Shown here: positions 30,308 through 40,005 of the stretch, piece after piece
How the letters are laid out: the number at the start of each line of letters is the position of its first letter
Numbering within the stretch: position 1 is the first letter of the stretch
Assembly: GCF_034347385.1 (NCBI RefSeq)
Contig: NZ_CP133777.1
Span: 62,001-126,000 of the forward strand
Length of the DNA stretch: 64,000 nucleotides
Direction: 5' to 3'
Source: Actimicrobium sp. CCC2.4
GTDB lineage: Bacteria > Pseudomonadota > Gammaproteobacteria > Burkholderiales > Burkholderiaceae_D
Position numbers and translations under genes: made by a program
Notes under the pieces: generated by a model
What the model saw: only the letters and a program-made list of their open reading frames with translations
What the model was told of the DNA's origin: nothing
The model's database searches: none

Positions 30308-32488
30308 TCAGCGCGCCGACAACCGGTCCGCCACAATTTTCGGCGTAATAAAGATCAGCAATTCCGTCTTGTCATTGGTGCGACCCGTCGTCTTGAACAA
30401 ATTGCCCACCACAGGAAGATCGCCAAAGAACGGAATCTTGGTGACTGAGTCCAGCTCGCGCTGCGTGAAGATACCTCCCAGCACAACCGTACCGCCATTT
30501 TCGACCTGTACATTGGTTTTGACGTGCTTGGTATTAATGGCGAAACCACCCGGTGCCGGTGCCCCACGACTGTCCTTATTCACGTCCACGGTCAGGATGA
30601 TATTGCCATCCGGCGTGATCTGGGGAGTTACTTCGAGCTTTAAATTGGCTTTCTTGAACTCCACTGACGTGGCACCACTGCTGGTCGCTTTTTGGTAGGG
30701 AATTTCTTCGCCCTGTTCGATCAGCGCTTGTTGCTGATCGGCAGTAACGACGCGCGGGCTCGAAATAACCTTGCCACGGCCATCGGCTTCGAGTGCCGAC
30801 AGTTCCAGATTCAGGAATCGATTGGCAGCAGCGGAAAACAAGCTGACAGCAAGGCTGCCCGCATTGAGGCCATTGATTCCTGCGGCCGGCAAACTGACGA
30901 ATTGCGAGTTCGGTATGAAGCTGCCATCGGTGATGGTCGCCTGTCCGGTTTGCTCGCCAACGCCAAGATAGTTGCCGGTCAGTCCGACACGGGTGTTGCC
31001 CGCGAGCTGATAACCACTGTCTCCGCCGCGTGCCGTGCGCAGGTCCGTAAACCCCAGCTTGGCACCGAGATTTTTGCTGAAGGTGTCGTCAGCTTCGACG
31101 ATGCGCGCTTCGATCAGTACCTGACGCGTCGCTACGTCGGTGATCAGAATCAGCTTGCGGACTTCATCTAGCTTGGACGTGATGTCGGTCACGATGAGCT
31201 TATTGGTGCGTGGATCGATCGCTGCGCTGCCACGCTTGGACAGGATACGATTCTTGCCATCGCCGGAACCACTGTCAAGACCGAATACCATCTTGAACGC
31301 TTCGGCCTTCTGGTAATTGAGCTGGAAAGTTTCTGTCTTCAGTGGCTCGAGCTCGGCAATCTGCGCGCGCTGCTCAAGTTCGAGTTTTTCTTTGGTCAGC
31401 AATTCGTCTTTGGGCGCGATCCAGATCACCGTGCCGTTCTTGCGCATATCGAGTCCCTTGGCCTGCATCACGATATCTAGGGCCTGGTCCCACGGTACAT
31501 CCTTGAGGCGCAGCGTCAAATTGCCGGAGACGGTGTCGCTGGTAATGATATTAAGACCCGTGAAATCGGCAATGACCTGCAGCACCGAACGCACTTCGAC
31601 ATTCTGGAAATTGAGTGAGAGTTTTTCTCCGCGGTAGCCTTGCGTACCCTGAGACAGTTTGTTCGGCTCCTCTTTGACGGGACGCACTTCGATGACCAGC
31701 TGGGTATCGCTCTGGTAAGCACTGTGTTCCCACAAGCCCTTGGGCTCGATGACCATGCGGACGTTGTCACCTTGCGGCGCAGTGGTGATAATTCGCACCG
31801 GCGTGCCAAAGTCACCGACATCCATGCGTCGGCGCAGGACATCCGGCAAACCGGCTTTCAGGAAATCGACGACGATAGTTTGTCCCTGCTGGCGCACATC
31901 TACGCCCATCTGGTTCGATGGCAGATCAATGACCACCCGTCCCTCGCCGGCAACGCCCCGCCGGAAATCGATGTCACGGATTTGCAGCTTGCCCGGGGGC
32001 GCTTTGCTCGCTGTATCGACTGCGACTGCGACACCAGCGGCATTGACCGGCGTGGCTACGCCACCCGATCCGTCAATGGTGATGGTGACGGCATTGCCTT
32101 CAACCACAGTGGCATAGTTAAGTGGCCGCGCGAGATTGAAGACCAGGCGTGAACGCTCGCCCGCCTGGACAACATTGACATTGCGTACGTCACCGAGGCC
32201 AATGTCCTGCGCTGACTTGCCAGTCGCATTCGTGGTGCCGGAAAAGTCGATCGCTATGCGTGCCGGACTATTGATTGAGAAGCCAATCGGTGGCTTGGTG
32301 ACCGGATTTTTCATCAATATCTTGACGATGACATTGGCACCCTGCTGATTGGCGCTAATCGTCTGGATCGCATTTTCTTGCGCTTGCGCCGCCCCGGACG
32401 CACCGGTCAGGCCGATGAGGGCGCACAGGAATAGCAGCTTGTGCGCGATCATGTCGAATTTTCCAGACTGCTGTTTTAACACGGTCAT
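30308..32488 (-). CDS. pilQ: Type IV pilus secretin PilQ
   Basis: Outer-membrane secretin through which type IV pili pass, 726 aa. The start at 32488 overlaps the pilP stop (ATGA) and has GGAGA upstream; a second ATG 12 codons on begins the hydrophobic signal peptide (LLFLCALIGLTGASG). Two AMIN peptidoglycan-binding domains occupy about residues 40-270 and a secretin N0/STN domain about 300-370 (VPWDQALDIVMQAKGLD). The secretin barrel follows, with EEIPYQKATSSGATSVEF and LKLEVTPQITPDGNI as family signatures. It is the last of the classical pilMNOPQ set. Confidence 0.96.
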   Translation of the reverse strand: MTVLKQQSGKFDMIAHKLLFLCALIGLTGASGAAQAQENAIQTISANQQGANVIVKILMKNPVTKPPIGFSINSPARIAIDFSGTTNATGKSAQDIGLGDVRNVNVVQAGERSRLVFNLARPLNYATVVEGNAVTITIDGSGGVATPVNAAGVAVAVDTASKAPPGKLQIRDIDFRRGVAGEGRVVIDLPSNQMGVDVRQQGQTIVVDFLKAGLPDVLRRRMDVGDFGTPVRIITTAPQGDNVRMVIEPKGLWEHSAYQSDTQLVIEVRPVKEEPNKLSQGTQGYRGEKLSLNFQNVEVRSVLQVIADFTGLNIITSDTVSGNLTLRLKDVPWDQALDIVMQAKGLDMRKNGTVIWIAPKDELLTKEKLELEQRAQIAELEPLKTETFQLNYQKAEAFKMVFGLDSGSGDGKNRILSKRGSAAIDPRTNKLIVTDITSKLDEVRKLILITDVATRQVLIEARIVEADDTFSKNLGAKLGFTDLRTARGGDSGYQLAGNTRVGLTGNYLGVGEQTGQATITDGSFIPNSQFVSLPAAGINGLNAGSLAVSLFSAAANRFLNLELSALEADGRGKVISSPRVVTADQQQALIEQGEEIPYQKATSSGATSVEFKKANLKLEVTPQITPDGNIILTVDVNKDSRGAPAPGGFAINTKHVKTNVQVENGGTVVLGGIFTQRELDSVTKIPFFGDLPVVGNLFKTTGRTNDKTELLIFITPKIVADRLSAR

Positions 32489-33027
32489 TTCTTGGTCTCC
32501 TGCAGCTCTAACTTCGCTTTGCGCTCGACCCACTCGCCGGACGCATCCTGAACAATTTCTTTCAACTCAACGGCAGTCTCGGTAATGCCCGACACCATGC
32601 CGAAATTTTGTCCTATGTAACTCCCTGCCCTGACCTGAAACAAAGTCTTGTCAGCGAGGATCAGGGCGTAATTCAATCCCGGCTTTTGCAGCGTACCCAC
32701 CATCTTCAACGTATCGATCGGATAGGCTTCGAGCGGCTCACGACGACGCTCGAGATCAGGCTTCATACCCGAGCTATTGGCTTGCAGTTTCGCAAACGCA
32801 ACGGCGAGCTTGCCCGGGTTATAGGGATCGACCGCACTTTTCCCTTGATAAGTAAAAGGGGTGAATTTTTTCGGCGGAGACAAGGTCGGGATGGACACCT
32901 TGGTTTGCTGGCGGACACCATCCATCCATACCTTGACGTCAGGTACGCCGTTATCACTGCATCCGGAAAGACTCAAACCGAGCAATACCGCAAACATCCG
33001 TACTCCCGGGCGGCACCAACTGGTCAT
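32485..33027 (-). CDS. pilP: Type IV pilus assembly lipoprotein PilP
   Basis: Inner-membrane lipoprotein that links the PilNO dimer to PilQ. It is 180 aa; the signal peptide ends in lipobox SLSGC (Cys23). The C-terminal half is the PilP beta-sandwich, with LKMVGTLQKPGLNYALIL and GSYIGQNFGMV as recognisable pieces. It overlaps both pilO and pilQ by 4 nt (ATGA). Confidence 0.95.
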   Translation of the reverse strand: MTSWCRPGVRMFAVLLGLSLSGCSDNGVPDVKVWMDGVRQQTKVSIPTLSPPKKFTPFTYQGKSAVDPYNPGKLAVAFAKLQANSSGMKPDLERRREPLEAYPIDTLKMVGTLQKPGLNYALILADKTLFQVRAGSYIGQNFGMVSGITETAVELKEIVQDASGEWVERKAKLELQETKK

Positions 33028-33680
33028 GGCTTGCCTCCCTTCTTATCGCTGGCCGCTTTGCGCTGCGCGAGGATTTCATCCTGATCGAGATAGCGAAATG
33101 TCTTGGCAACGGCTTCCAGTGTCAGCGCACCGGTCGTCCCTGTGATCAGATTCATATTGTTGAGCGTGACGATACGCGGCAGGTTGGCAATATCACTGGT
33201 GAAGGCACCAACATCGTGGTAATTCCCAGTCACTTTGATATCAATCGGCAGTTCGGCGTAGTAGTCGCGCACCACCACCTGACCCGGCTTGAACAGTTCG
33301 AACTGCAAGCCACGACCTACACCGGCTTGGTTAATATCTGACAGCAGTGCATCCATTTCCGCCTTGCTCGGCAATTGCTTTTCCAGTGTTGCGACGTATT
33401 CGCGCACTTGGACTTTCTGCTTCCGCAAGCCGTCTAGGTTGATGGATTGCTGGGTCTTTGACTTGTAGTCATTCTTGAGCGTGAGTTCAGCCGCCTCACC
33501 AGCATCCAGTTCGTCGACTTGCCCGCTCCAGTACAAAAACCAACCAAGTACCAATGCCAGCACCAGCACGCCAACCCCGCACAGCAAACGTGGTGCGACC
33601 GGCCAAAGACCCGGATTCCTTCCGCTTAGGCCACGAAACTGGACGGCCAGCGACGCTCCGAAATTATTCAAATCTGCCAT
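33024..33680 (-). CDS. pilO: Type IV pilus alignment protein PilO
   Basis: Bitopic inner-membrane protein, 218 aa, that pairs with PilN in the alignment complex. It has one membrane segment near residues 30-50 (LLCGVGVLVLALVLGWFLYW), then a coiled coil (KTQQSINLDGLRKQKVQVRE) and a ferredoxin-like periplasmic domain with QFELFKPGQVVVRDYYAELP. It overlaps pilP by 4 nt. Confidence 0.95.
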   Translation of the reverse strand: MADLNNFGASLAVQFRGLSGRNPGLWPVAPRLLCGVGVLVLALVLGWFLYWSGQVDELDAGEAAELTLKNDYKSKTQQSINLDGLRKQKVQVREYVATLEKQLPSKAEMDALLSDINQAGVGRGLQFELFKPGQVVVRDYYAELPIDIKVTGNYHDVGAFTSDIANLPRIVTLNNMNLITGTTGALTLEAVAKTFRYLDQDEILAQRKAASDKKGGKP

Positions 33681-33694
33681 CTCGGATCCTTCAT

Positions 33695-34333
33695 TTATTT
33701 TGGTTTTACCGCTTCTGCTGGCGCGGGCGCGGTGGTCTTTTCCGTTGTACCAGTCTCGACAGGCTGGTCTTTGTCACGAGGTCGTTTGATGCCGACATTC
33801 ACTGTGAAGTCAAATACCCGCTTGGCGTCCTTGCCTTGCCCGATGTTTGCGGCCTTGATTTCAATCAGATCAGGACGTTCCAGCCAAGGCGAGTTATTGC
33901 TGAGGTTACGCAGTAACTCCGACACCCTTTCGTTCGATTGAGCGTAGCCATTCAGGACAACACGCTGTCCGTCCTGCTTGAAGGCGCGCAAATAAACCCC
34001 TTCCGGCACTTGCTTGACCAATTCATCCATTAAATAGACCGGTTGATTGCGATCTCCCTGCAAGTCTTCGACTGCTTTTTGGCGCGCTTTGAGTGACTCG
34101 ATCTCGGCCTTCAAGGTCGCGATCTCCTTGATCTCCTCATCGAGTTTGATGTTCTCCGCCTTGATGTAATCATTGCGCTGCGTTTGGGCAGAAATTTTAT
34201 TGGCAATGACGACTCCGACAAGCAATACCACCAGTGCCCCCACCACCGCCGTTACTCCCATCATCGCAATGAAGGCGTTGATGCGCTGTTTTCGTCGCTC
34301 TTCGCGGTGCGGTAAAAGATTAATCCGGATCAT
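33695..34333 (-). CDS. pilN: Type IV pilus alignment protein PilN
   Basis: Bitopic membrane protein, 212 aa. The cytoplasmic N-terminus MIRINLLPHREERRK is the conserved PilM-binding motif. A membrane segment lies near residues 24-46, followed by coiled coil and a periplasmic domain (GVYLRAFKQDGQRVVLNGYA). The C-terminus is Pro/Ala/Lys-rich. Its ATG overlaps the pilM stop by one base; pilO follows after 14 nt. Confidence 0.95.
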   Translation of the reverse strand: MIRINLLPHREERRKQRINAFIAMMGVTAVVGALVVLLVGVVIANKISAQTQRNDYIKAENIKLDEEIKEIATLKAEIESLKARQKAVEDLQGDRNQPVYLMDELVKQVPEGVYLRAFKQDGQRVVLNGYAQSNERVSELLRNLSNNSPWLERPDLIEIKAANIGQGKDAKRVFDFTVNVGIKRPRDKDQPVETGTTEKTTAPAPAEAVKPK

Positions 34334-35412
34334 TAGTCAAACCTCCGCAGAGCCAGACCACAAGCAACCAGGTAGGCGGGCGCCTCGTTGCGCAATTGTT
34401 TTTCTCGAATATTGGCACCAAATTGCATGCCATCGAAGGGGCTAACGACAGATGTCGATATTTTGGTCCGACTGGCAACTATCTCGGTCAGGCCGGCAAG
34501 AATTGCACAACCTCCGGCGAGAAAAATTTCGTCGATTCGCGTGTAAGGGGTAGACGTAAAAAAGAACTGTATCGCCCGCGTGACCTCCAGCGCAGCATTA
34601 TCAAGAAATGGCTCTAGCAACTCGGCTTCATATCCTTCAGGCAAGTCACCGGATTTTTTCTTCGCCTCAGCATCTTCATAAGACAGTCCGTAAGTCCGTA
34701 CGATGTCTTGTGTCAGTTGATGACCACCAAAAGGTTGCTCCCGTTCATAAATCGGCTGGCCGTCGAGCAGCACTGAAATATGGGTGACCTGCGTGCCAAT
34801 TTGAAAAAGAGCGACGATCTGACCTCGCCCGCCCTGCGACGAACGGGCCACCAGTCGATCAAGTGCAGCACGAGCGGAGTAAGACTCGATGTCCATCACA
34901 ACCGGCTTTAGTCCGGCAGCTTCGGCGACGGCGACACGATCTTCTACTTTTTCCTTGCGTGTCGCGGCGATCAATACCTCAACATCTTCCGGAGAATGCG
35001 CTGCAGGACCGACGACATCGAAATCGAGACTTACTTCATCAAGGGCAAATGGGATGTATTGACTGGCTTCGGTTTCGACCTGAAACTCGAGATCTTCTTC
35101 GGACAGCCCTCCGGGGAGGACAATTTTTTTGGTGATGACGGAAGCTGGTGGCATACCAAGCGCGACTAACTTGGCACGTGTTCCGCTCTTTTTCCAGACT
35201 CGCCTGACCGCCTCGGCAACCTGTTCGATATTTTCGATGTTACCGTCTACGACAGCGCCACGAGGCAACGATTCTGACGCGTAATGTTCCAGTCTGAGTT
35301 CATTTTTTCCGACCTCGGCGAGCTCCACTAGTTTGACGCCGGATGTGCTGATATCGAGGCCAATCATTGGCGCGTTTTTGCTGCCGAACAATGATCCGAG
35401 ATCAAGAGCCAA
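34333..35412 (-). CDS. pilM: Type IV pilus inner-membrane platform protein PilM
   Basis: Actin-like cytoplasmic ATPase that binds PilN. The fold is seen in MIGLDISTSGVKLVELAEV (phosphate 1) and FQIGTQVTHISVLLDGQPIY (phosphate 2), with the adenosine loop in FLAGGCAILAGLTEIV. The TTG at 35412 (359 aa) is preferred because AGGGGGT lies just upstream of it. An ATG five codons earlier (35427) would place that ribosome-binding site inside the gene and has none of its own. It is first of pilMNOPQ and divergent from mrcA. Confidence 0.93.
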   Translation of the reverse strand: MALDLGSLFGSKNAPMIGLDISTSGVKLVELAEVGKNELRLEHYASESLPRGAVVDGNIENIEQVAEAVRRVWKKSGTRAKLVALGMPPASVITKKIVLPGGLSEEDLEFQVETEASQYIPFALDEVSLDFDVVGPAAHSPEDVEVLIAATRKEKVEDRVAVAEAAGLKPVVMDIESYSARAALDRLVARSSQGGRGQIVALFQIGTQVTHISVLLDGQPIYEREQPFGGHQLTQDIVRTYGLSYEDAEAKKKSGDLPEGYEAELLEPFLDNAALEVTRAIQFFFTSTPYTRIDEIFLAGGCAILAGLTEIVASRTKISTSVVSPFDGMQFGANIREKQLRNEAPAYLVACGLALRRFD

Positions 35413-35730
35413 AAGTACCCCCTGCATACGTTATTTTTATGTGAATCAGCGCGATTAAATACAAGTCAACGTTGCCGGACCATATCGTCAATCTGATAGC
35501 AAAATCCTGTTAATAAACCGAGGCTTAAAGAAAGTTCTTAAAGGTACATTAAATCCTAGCAATAAGACCGGGAAAGTAAAAGCAATTTCCACTAAGTAAT
35601 TTGCAATGTCGTTGTCAAAAGCCGACGAGCTTTGTCGACGTTCGCGGATCCGGTGGTATTTCGGAGGCCCGCCAATCTGCGCGATTCGTGCCGCTATAAT
35701 GCATCGGACTACGACCCTCCCCTTACAAGA
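35413..35730. promoter_or_regulatory. Divergent pilM-mrcA intergenic region
   Basis: About 318 bp, AT-rich in its left two thirds, with no gene supported. For mrcA a perfect TATAAT lies at 35695-35700, about 30 nt before the preferred ATG, but without a good -35. For pilM a minus-strand TTGACT near 35464-35469 is a possible -35, with CATAAA about 19-20 bp on. Both are weak suggestions. Confidence 0.4.
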
Positions 35731-38091
35731 ATGATCACTAAAAAAACGTCTGAATCCATACCGTCGCGAGAAGAATCCTCACGCCCTGCTTCCAGCATGC
35801 TTAAGAAAATCATGCTCGCACTCGCCGGAATCGGCGCGGGACTTGCTCTTGCCGCAGCGTTGATTATCGGATTCACACTAGCATTGGCTTACCCCAAATT
35901 GCCTCCCCTGGATTCCCTGACCGACTATCGCCCGAAAATCCCTTTACGCATTTTTTCAGCCGATAACGTATTAATCGGTGAATTTGGCGAGGAACGTCGC
36001 AATCTGGTTCGCATCAAGGATATTCCCGAAATAATGAAGAAAGCCGTGCTGGCTATTGAGGATGACCGTTTCTACGAGCATGGTGGCGTTGATTATCTTG
36101 GAATTTTGAGAGCCGCATTACACAACCTGATGGGCGGAGCCAGACAAGGTGCCTCGACCATCACGCAACAGGTTGCCCGGAATTTTTTCCTGTCCAGCGA
36201 ACAAACTCTCAAGCGCAAAGCGTACGAGGTCTTACTGGCCTGGAAAATTGAACAGAATCTGACCAAGGACCAAATTCTGGAGGTGTACCTGAACCAGATT
36301 TATCTCGGGCAACGCGCGTATGGATTTTCGTCAGCCGCACAGATATATTTTGGGAAAAAATTGCAGGATTTATCCATTGCTGAATCCGCGATGCTGGCCG
36401 GACTGCCGAAAGCCCCGTCAGCTTATAACCCCGTGGTCAACCCGAAGCGCGCGCGTGCACGCCAGCAATATATTCTCGTTCGCATGCATCAACTCGGCTA
36501 CATCACTACGACACAGTTTAAGGAAGCGCAGCAAGAAGAACTCAAAATCAAGACGGACACTACCGAATTCGGGCTGCATGCTGAATATGTTGCCGAAATG
36601 ACGCGGCAGTTGGTCTACGAGCAATTCAAGGAAGAAACCTATACACGTGGGCTCAGTGTATTCACCACCATTACCAAAGCAGATCAGGATGCCGCCTACA
36701 TTGCGTTACGGCGCGGCGTGATGGACTACGAGAAGCGACACGGCTATCGAGGTCCGGAAGGGTATATGGATATTCCGGCAGTCAAAGACGAATCTGAAGA
36801 CGCCATTGAAGTCGAACTGGCCGACCATCCCGACAGCGATGACATCATCGCAGCCGTCGTGCTGGAGGCGTCACCAAAAAGCGTTCGTGCGGTACTCGCC
36901 TCTGGGGAGGACATCACCATAACCGGTGCCGGCCTGTCATTTGCGACGAATTTACTAAGCGACAAAGCCCCACCAAATCGCCGCGTCAAACGTGGTGCCA
37001 TCATCCGTATCATTCAGGATGGTCAATCCTGGAGTATTACGCAGATGCCAGAGGTGCAATCGGCATTTGTTTCCGCCAGCACCGAAGATGGAGCCATACG
37101 CGCACTGATTGGCGGATTCGACTTCAACCGCAACAAATTTAATCACGTCACCCAGGCATGGCGACAGCCGGGTTCGTCGTTCAAACCATTCATCTATTCG
37201 GCCTCACTCGAAAAGGGACTATCACCGTCGACCATCATCAATGACGCGCCCATCAGTTTCGGTGCAGGCCAAACCGGTGGCCAGGCCTGGGAACCCAAGA
37301 ATTATGATGGTAAATATGAAGGCCCGATGACGATGCGGCGCGGCCTGACGAAATCGAAAAATATGATTTCGATCCGAATTCTCAACAAGATCGGCGCGAA
37401 ATATGGGCAAGAATATGCAACCCGTTTCGGTTTCGATGCTGAAAAAAATCCGGCGTATCTGACGCTTGCGCTGGGTGCTGGTGCAGTGACTCCGCTACAA
37501 ATGGCTGGCGCCTATGCCGTTTTTGCCAACGGCGGTTACAAGATTAGTCCCTATCTGATCTCAAAAATCGTCGACAGTGATGGCAAAATACTGTCGCAGG
37601 TCGTACCGGACAAGGCCGGCGATGAAGCGAATCGGGTCATCGATGTTCGCAACGCATTCCTCATGGACAGTATGCTCAAAGATGTCGTCAAATCCGGTAC
37701 GGCGACAAAAGCGCTGGTGCTAAAGCGCACGGATATCGGTGGCAAGACTGGCACGACCAACGACTCGTTCGATGCCTGGTTTGCCGGCTATCAGCAAAAA
37801 CTGGTGGGTATTGCCTGGATCGGCTTCGATCAACCAAAGAACCTGGGAAACCGCGAAACCGGCGGCGGGTTGGCGCTGCCGATCTGGATCAACTACATGC
37901 AAAAAACTTTAAAAGACATACCTGTCGATGAACGTGAGGTGCCACCAGGACTTATCCAATCCAACGGTGACTACTACTACGCCGAGAACCCTCCCGGCAT
38001 GGGAGTGAGCAGCCTGGGCATCAATGATCAACCGGGACTCGGTCAGGATTCAGAAAAAATCCGGGATAATGTCAAGAATGAACTGTTTTAA
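35731..38091 (+). CDS. mrcA: Penicillin-binding protein 1A (bifunctional transglycosylase/transpeptidase)
   Basis: Class A PBP that polymerises and crosslinks peptidoglycan. The ATG at 35731 (MITKKTSESIPSREESSRP) is preferred because a TATAAT lies just upstream; this gives 786 aa. One N-terminal membrane anchor is near residues 26-55. The GT51 transglycosylase has EDDRFYEHGGVDYLGI and GASTITQQVARNF. The transpeptidase has SxxK as SSFKPF, SxN as SKN, and KTG as KTGTTN. An OB-like insert lies between the two domains. The gene is in the usual place beside pilM; its stop overlaps the convergent cyaY stop by 4 nt. Confidence 0.96.
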   Translation: MITKKTSESIPSREESSRPASSMLKKIMLALAGIGAGLALAAALIIGFTLALAYPKLPPLDSLTDYRPKIPLRIFSADNVLIGEFGEERRNLVRIKDIPEIMKKAVLAIEDDRFYEHGGVDYLGILRAALHNLMGGARQGASTITQQVARNFFLSSEQTLKRKAYEVLLAWKIEQNLTKDQILEVYLNQIYLGQRAYGFSSAAQIYFGKKLQDLSIAESAMLAGLPKAPSAYNPVVNPKRARARQQYILVRMHQLGYITTTQFKEAQQEELKIKTDTTEFGLHAEYVAEMTRQLVYEQFKEETYTRGLSVFTTITKADQDAAYIALRRGVMDYEKRHGYRGPEGYMDIPAVKDESEDAIEVELADHPDSDDIIAAVVLEASPKSVRAVLASGEDITITGAGLSFATNLLSDKAPPNRRVKRGAIIRIIQDGQSWSITQMPEVQSAFVSASTEDGAIRALIGGFDFNRNKFNHVTQAWRQPGSSFKPFIYSASLEKGLSPSTIINDAPISFGAGQTGGQAWEPKNYDGKYEGPMTMRRGLTKSKNMISIRILNKIGAKYGQEYATRFGFDAEKNPAYLTLALGAGAVTPLQMAGAYAVFANGGYKISPYLISKIVDSDGKILSQVVPDKAGDEANRVIDVRNAFLMDSMLKDVVKSGTATKALVLKRTDIGGKTGTTNDSFDAWFAGYQQKLVGIAWIGFDQPKNLGNRETGGGLALPIWINYMQKTLKDIPVDEREVPPGLIQSNGDYYYAENPPGMGVSSLGINDQPGLGQDSEKIRDNVKNELF

Positions 38092-38429
38092 ACGCCCCGT
38101 GCAGCGATTGATATCTCTGCACCGCCTTGCTGGCTAATCATGGCCGACAGTGCGGTGAATAATTCCGAGTCATCGCGGGTGTTACACCATTGTTGTCCAT
38201 CGTACTTGTAGTGATAGCCTCCCGACTTTGCCGCGACCCACATTTCACGCATTGGTGCCTGGCTATTGACGATGATTTTCGAGCCGGTATCGACAAATTC
38301 AATTTCAAGAACGTTGCCGCTACGACTGCATTCGACATCCACGGCATCGACAATATCGGGGCGCTCCAGAGCCGCCTCAATGCCGCTCAATACGGCATCT
38401 GCCAGGGTCAGAAAATCGGATTCTGTCAT
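38088..38429 (-). CDS. cyaY: Frataxin-like iron-binding protein CyaY
   Basis: Small acidic protein that modulates iron-sulphur cluster assembly by binding IscS and iron. It is 113 aa, the family length. The acidic first helix is seen in MTESDFLTLADAVLSGIEAA, and the conserved sheet in REMWVAAKSGGYHYKYDGQ. Its TAA shares TTAA with the mrcA stop, so the two genes converge with a 4-nt overlap. It is divergent from the lptM-like and lysA genes. Confidence 0.95.
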   Translation of the reverse strand: MTESDFLTLADAVLSGIEAALERPDIVDAVDVECSRSGNVLEIEFVDTGSKIIVNSQAPMREMWVAAKSGGYHYKYDGQQWCNTRDDSELFTALSAMISQQGGAEISIAARGV

Positions 38430-38467
38430 GATAAACTCCAGTCGATATTTGAAACCGAGATTCTAAC

Positions 38468-38662
38468 GTGAAGCACTCTCCCCTGATGTATCAGCTATTT
38501 TTTTCAGCAACCGTGCTAGTTGCGGGTATTGTTCTTGGTGGCTGTGGCCAGCGCGGCCCATTAACTCTCCCGGTTAGGCCAGCAGCGATTTCCACGACGC
38601 CAATACCGCCGGCATCATCCGTCACGCCGCCGGTTCCCGCGACTGACCCCACTCTTAAATAG
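38468..38662 (+). CDS. lptM: Small LptM/YifL-like lipoprotein
   Basis: Lipoprotein of 64 aa. The signal peptide ends in LGGC, and the mature protein starts CGQRGPLTLP, the hallmark of the LptM (YifL) family, which in E. coli assists LptD assembly. The tail is Pro/Thr/Ala-rich. It is 10 nt upstream of lysA, the standard neighbour in proteobacteria. Confidence 0.88.
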   Translation: MKHSPLMYQLFFSATVLVAGIVLGGCGQRGPLTLPVRPAAISTTPIPPASSVTPPVPATDPTLK

Positions 38663-38672
38663 CCTTCGCACC

Positions 38673-39956
38673 ATGCCCCATTTTTCTATCCAGAATCGCA
38701 CTCTGTGCGCCGAGACCCAACCGCTCACGACGATTGCCGACGAATTCGGCACTCCGACTTACGTCTACTCAAAAGCCGCCATCACCGAGAATTACCTGTC
38801 GTATGCCAACGCTTGCAGAGAAAATGGTCGTACCGAGCACACGGCACTCGTATGTTATTCGGTCAAGTCAAATTCCAATTTGGCCGTGCTGCACTTGCTC
38901 AGTCAACTGGGATCGGGCTTCGACATTGTTTCGAGCGGAGAATTGCTGCGGGTACTTGCTGCAGGCGGTGATCCCGAGAAAGTTATTTTTTCAGGTGTCG
39001 GAAAGACCCGCGACGAAATGCGACTGGCACTGTCCCACGGCATCGCTTGCTTCAATGTGGAATCGACGTCCGAATTGCATCGACTCTCTGCGGTGGCCAT
39101 CGAGATGCAGTTGACCGCATCGATTTCGTTGCGGGTTAACCCGAACGTTGATGCCAAGACGCACCCATATATTTCCACTGGCCTCAAGGAAAATAAATTC
39201 GGCGTTGCTATCGAAGACGCACTGATGATCTATCGCACTGCCGCAAGCCTGCCTGGCATCCGCGTCGTCGGTATTGATTGCCACATCGGGTCGCAACTGC
39301 TCGACGATGCGCCATTGCTGGAGGCGCTCGACAAGCTGATCGAACTGATCGATGTGCTGGCGGCTGAAGATATCGTCATTCACCACCTCGATATCGGCGG
39401 CGGTTTAGGTATCGATTACGAAGCGGAGGCGCCAGTCACTGTCGGCGACTATCTGACAAGACTGTTCCGTAAAATCGATACCTGGCGAGCTGAGAAATAC
39501 GGGGGCGTACCGATTAAAGTCCTATTTGAACCTGGCAGGTCAATCGTCGGCAACGCCGGCGTGTTACTGACGCGGGTCGAGTACCTGAAACCTGGCAGCG
39601 AAAAGAATTTCGCAATCGTGGATGCAGCGATGAACGACTTAATGCGTCCCGCGATGTATCAGGCTTGGCACGGGGTACAGACCGTCGTACAGCGCGATGG
39701 CGAAGCGGTCGTCTGGGACATCGTTGGTCCGGTGTGCGAATCCGGCGATTGGCTCGCTCGTGCACGCACGTTATTCCTTGAAGAAGGCGACTTGCTGGCG
39801 ATCCACTCGGCGGGTGCTTACGGCATGACCATGTCCTCCAATTACAATACGAGGGGACGTGCTGCCGAGGTCATGGTTGACGGCAACGTGAGCCATCTGA
39901 TCCGCCAGCGTGAAACGCCGGAACAGTTATTTGCTCTTGAAAAAATTCTTCCGTAA
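38673..39956 (+). CDS. lysA: Diaminopimelate decarboxylase
   Basis: PLP enzyme for the last step of lysine synthesis. It is 427 aa, with a fold III alanine-racemase-like barrel then a beta-sandwich. The PLP lysine is in CYSVKSNSN near residues 58-66. Other landmarks are SSGELLRVLAAG, DCHIGSQL, DIGGGLGIDY and FEPGRSIVGNAG. The active-site Cys region reads VGPVCESGDWL. It follows the LptM-like gene. Confidence 0.97.
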   Translation: MPHFSIQNRTLCAETQPLTTIADEFGTPTYVYSKAAITENYLSYANACRENGRTEHTALVCYSVKSNSNLAVLHLLSQLGSGFDIVSSGELLRVLAAGGDPEKVIFSGVGKTRDEMRLALSHGIACFNVESTSELHRLSAVAIEMQLTASISLRVNPNVDAKTHPYISTGLKENKFGVAIEDALMIYRTAASLPGIRVVGIDCHIGSQLLDDAPLLEALDKLIELIDVLAAEDIVIHHLDIGGGLGIDYEAEAPVTVGDYLTRLFRKIDTWRAEKYGGVPIKVLFEPGRSIVGNAGVLLTRVEYLKPGSEKNFAIVDAAMNDLMRPAMYQAWHGVQTVVQRDGEAVVWDIVGPVCESGDWLARARTLFLEEGDLLAIHSAGAYGMTMSSNYNTRGRAAEVMVDGNVSHLIRQRETPEQLFALEKILP

Positions 39957-40005
39957 AAACCCCGCTCTGCGGTTTAGAGACGACTCAAGTTTTTAACGTT
40001 CCTTG

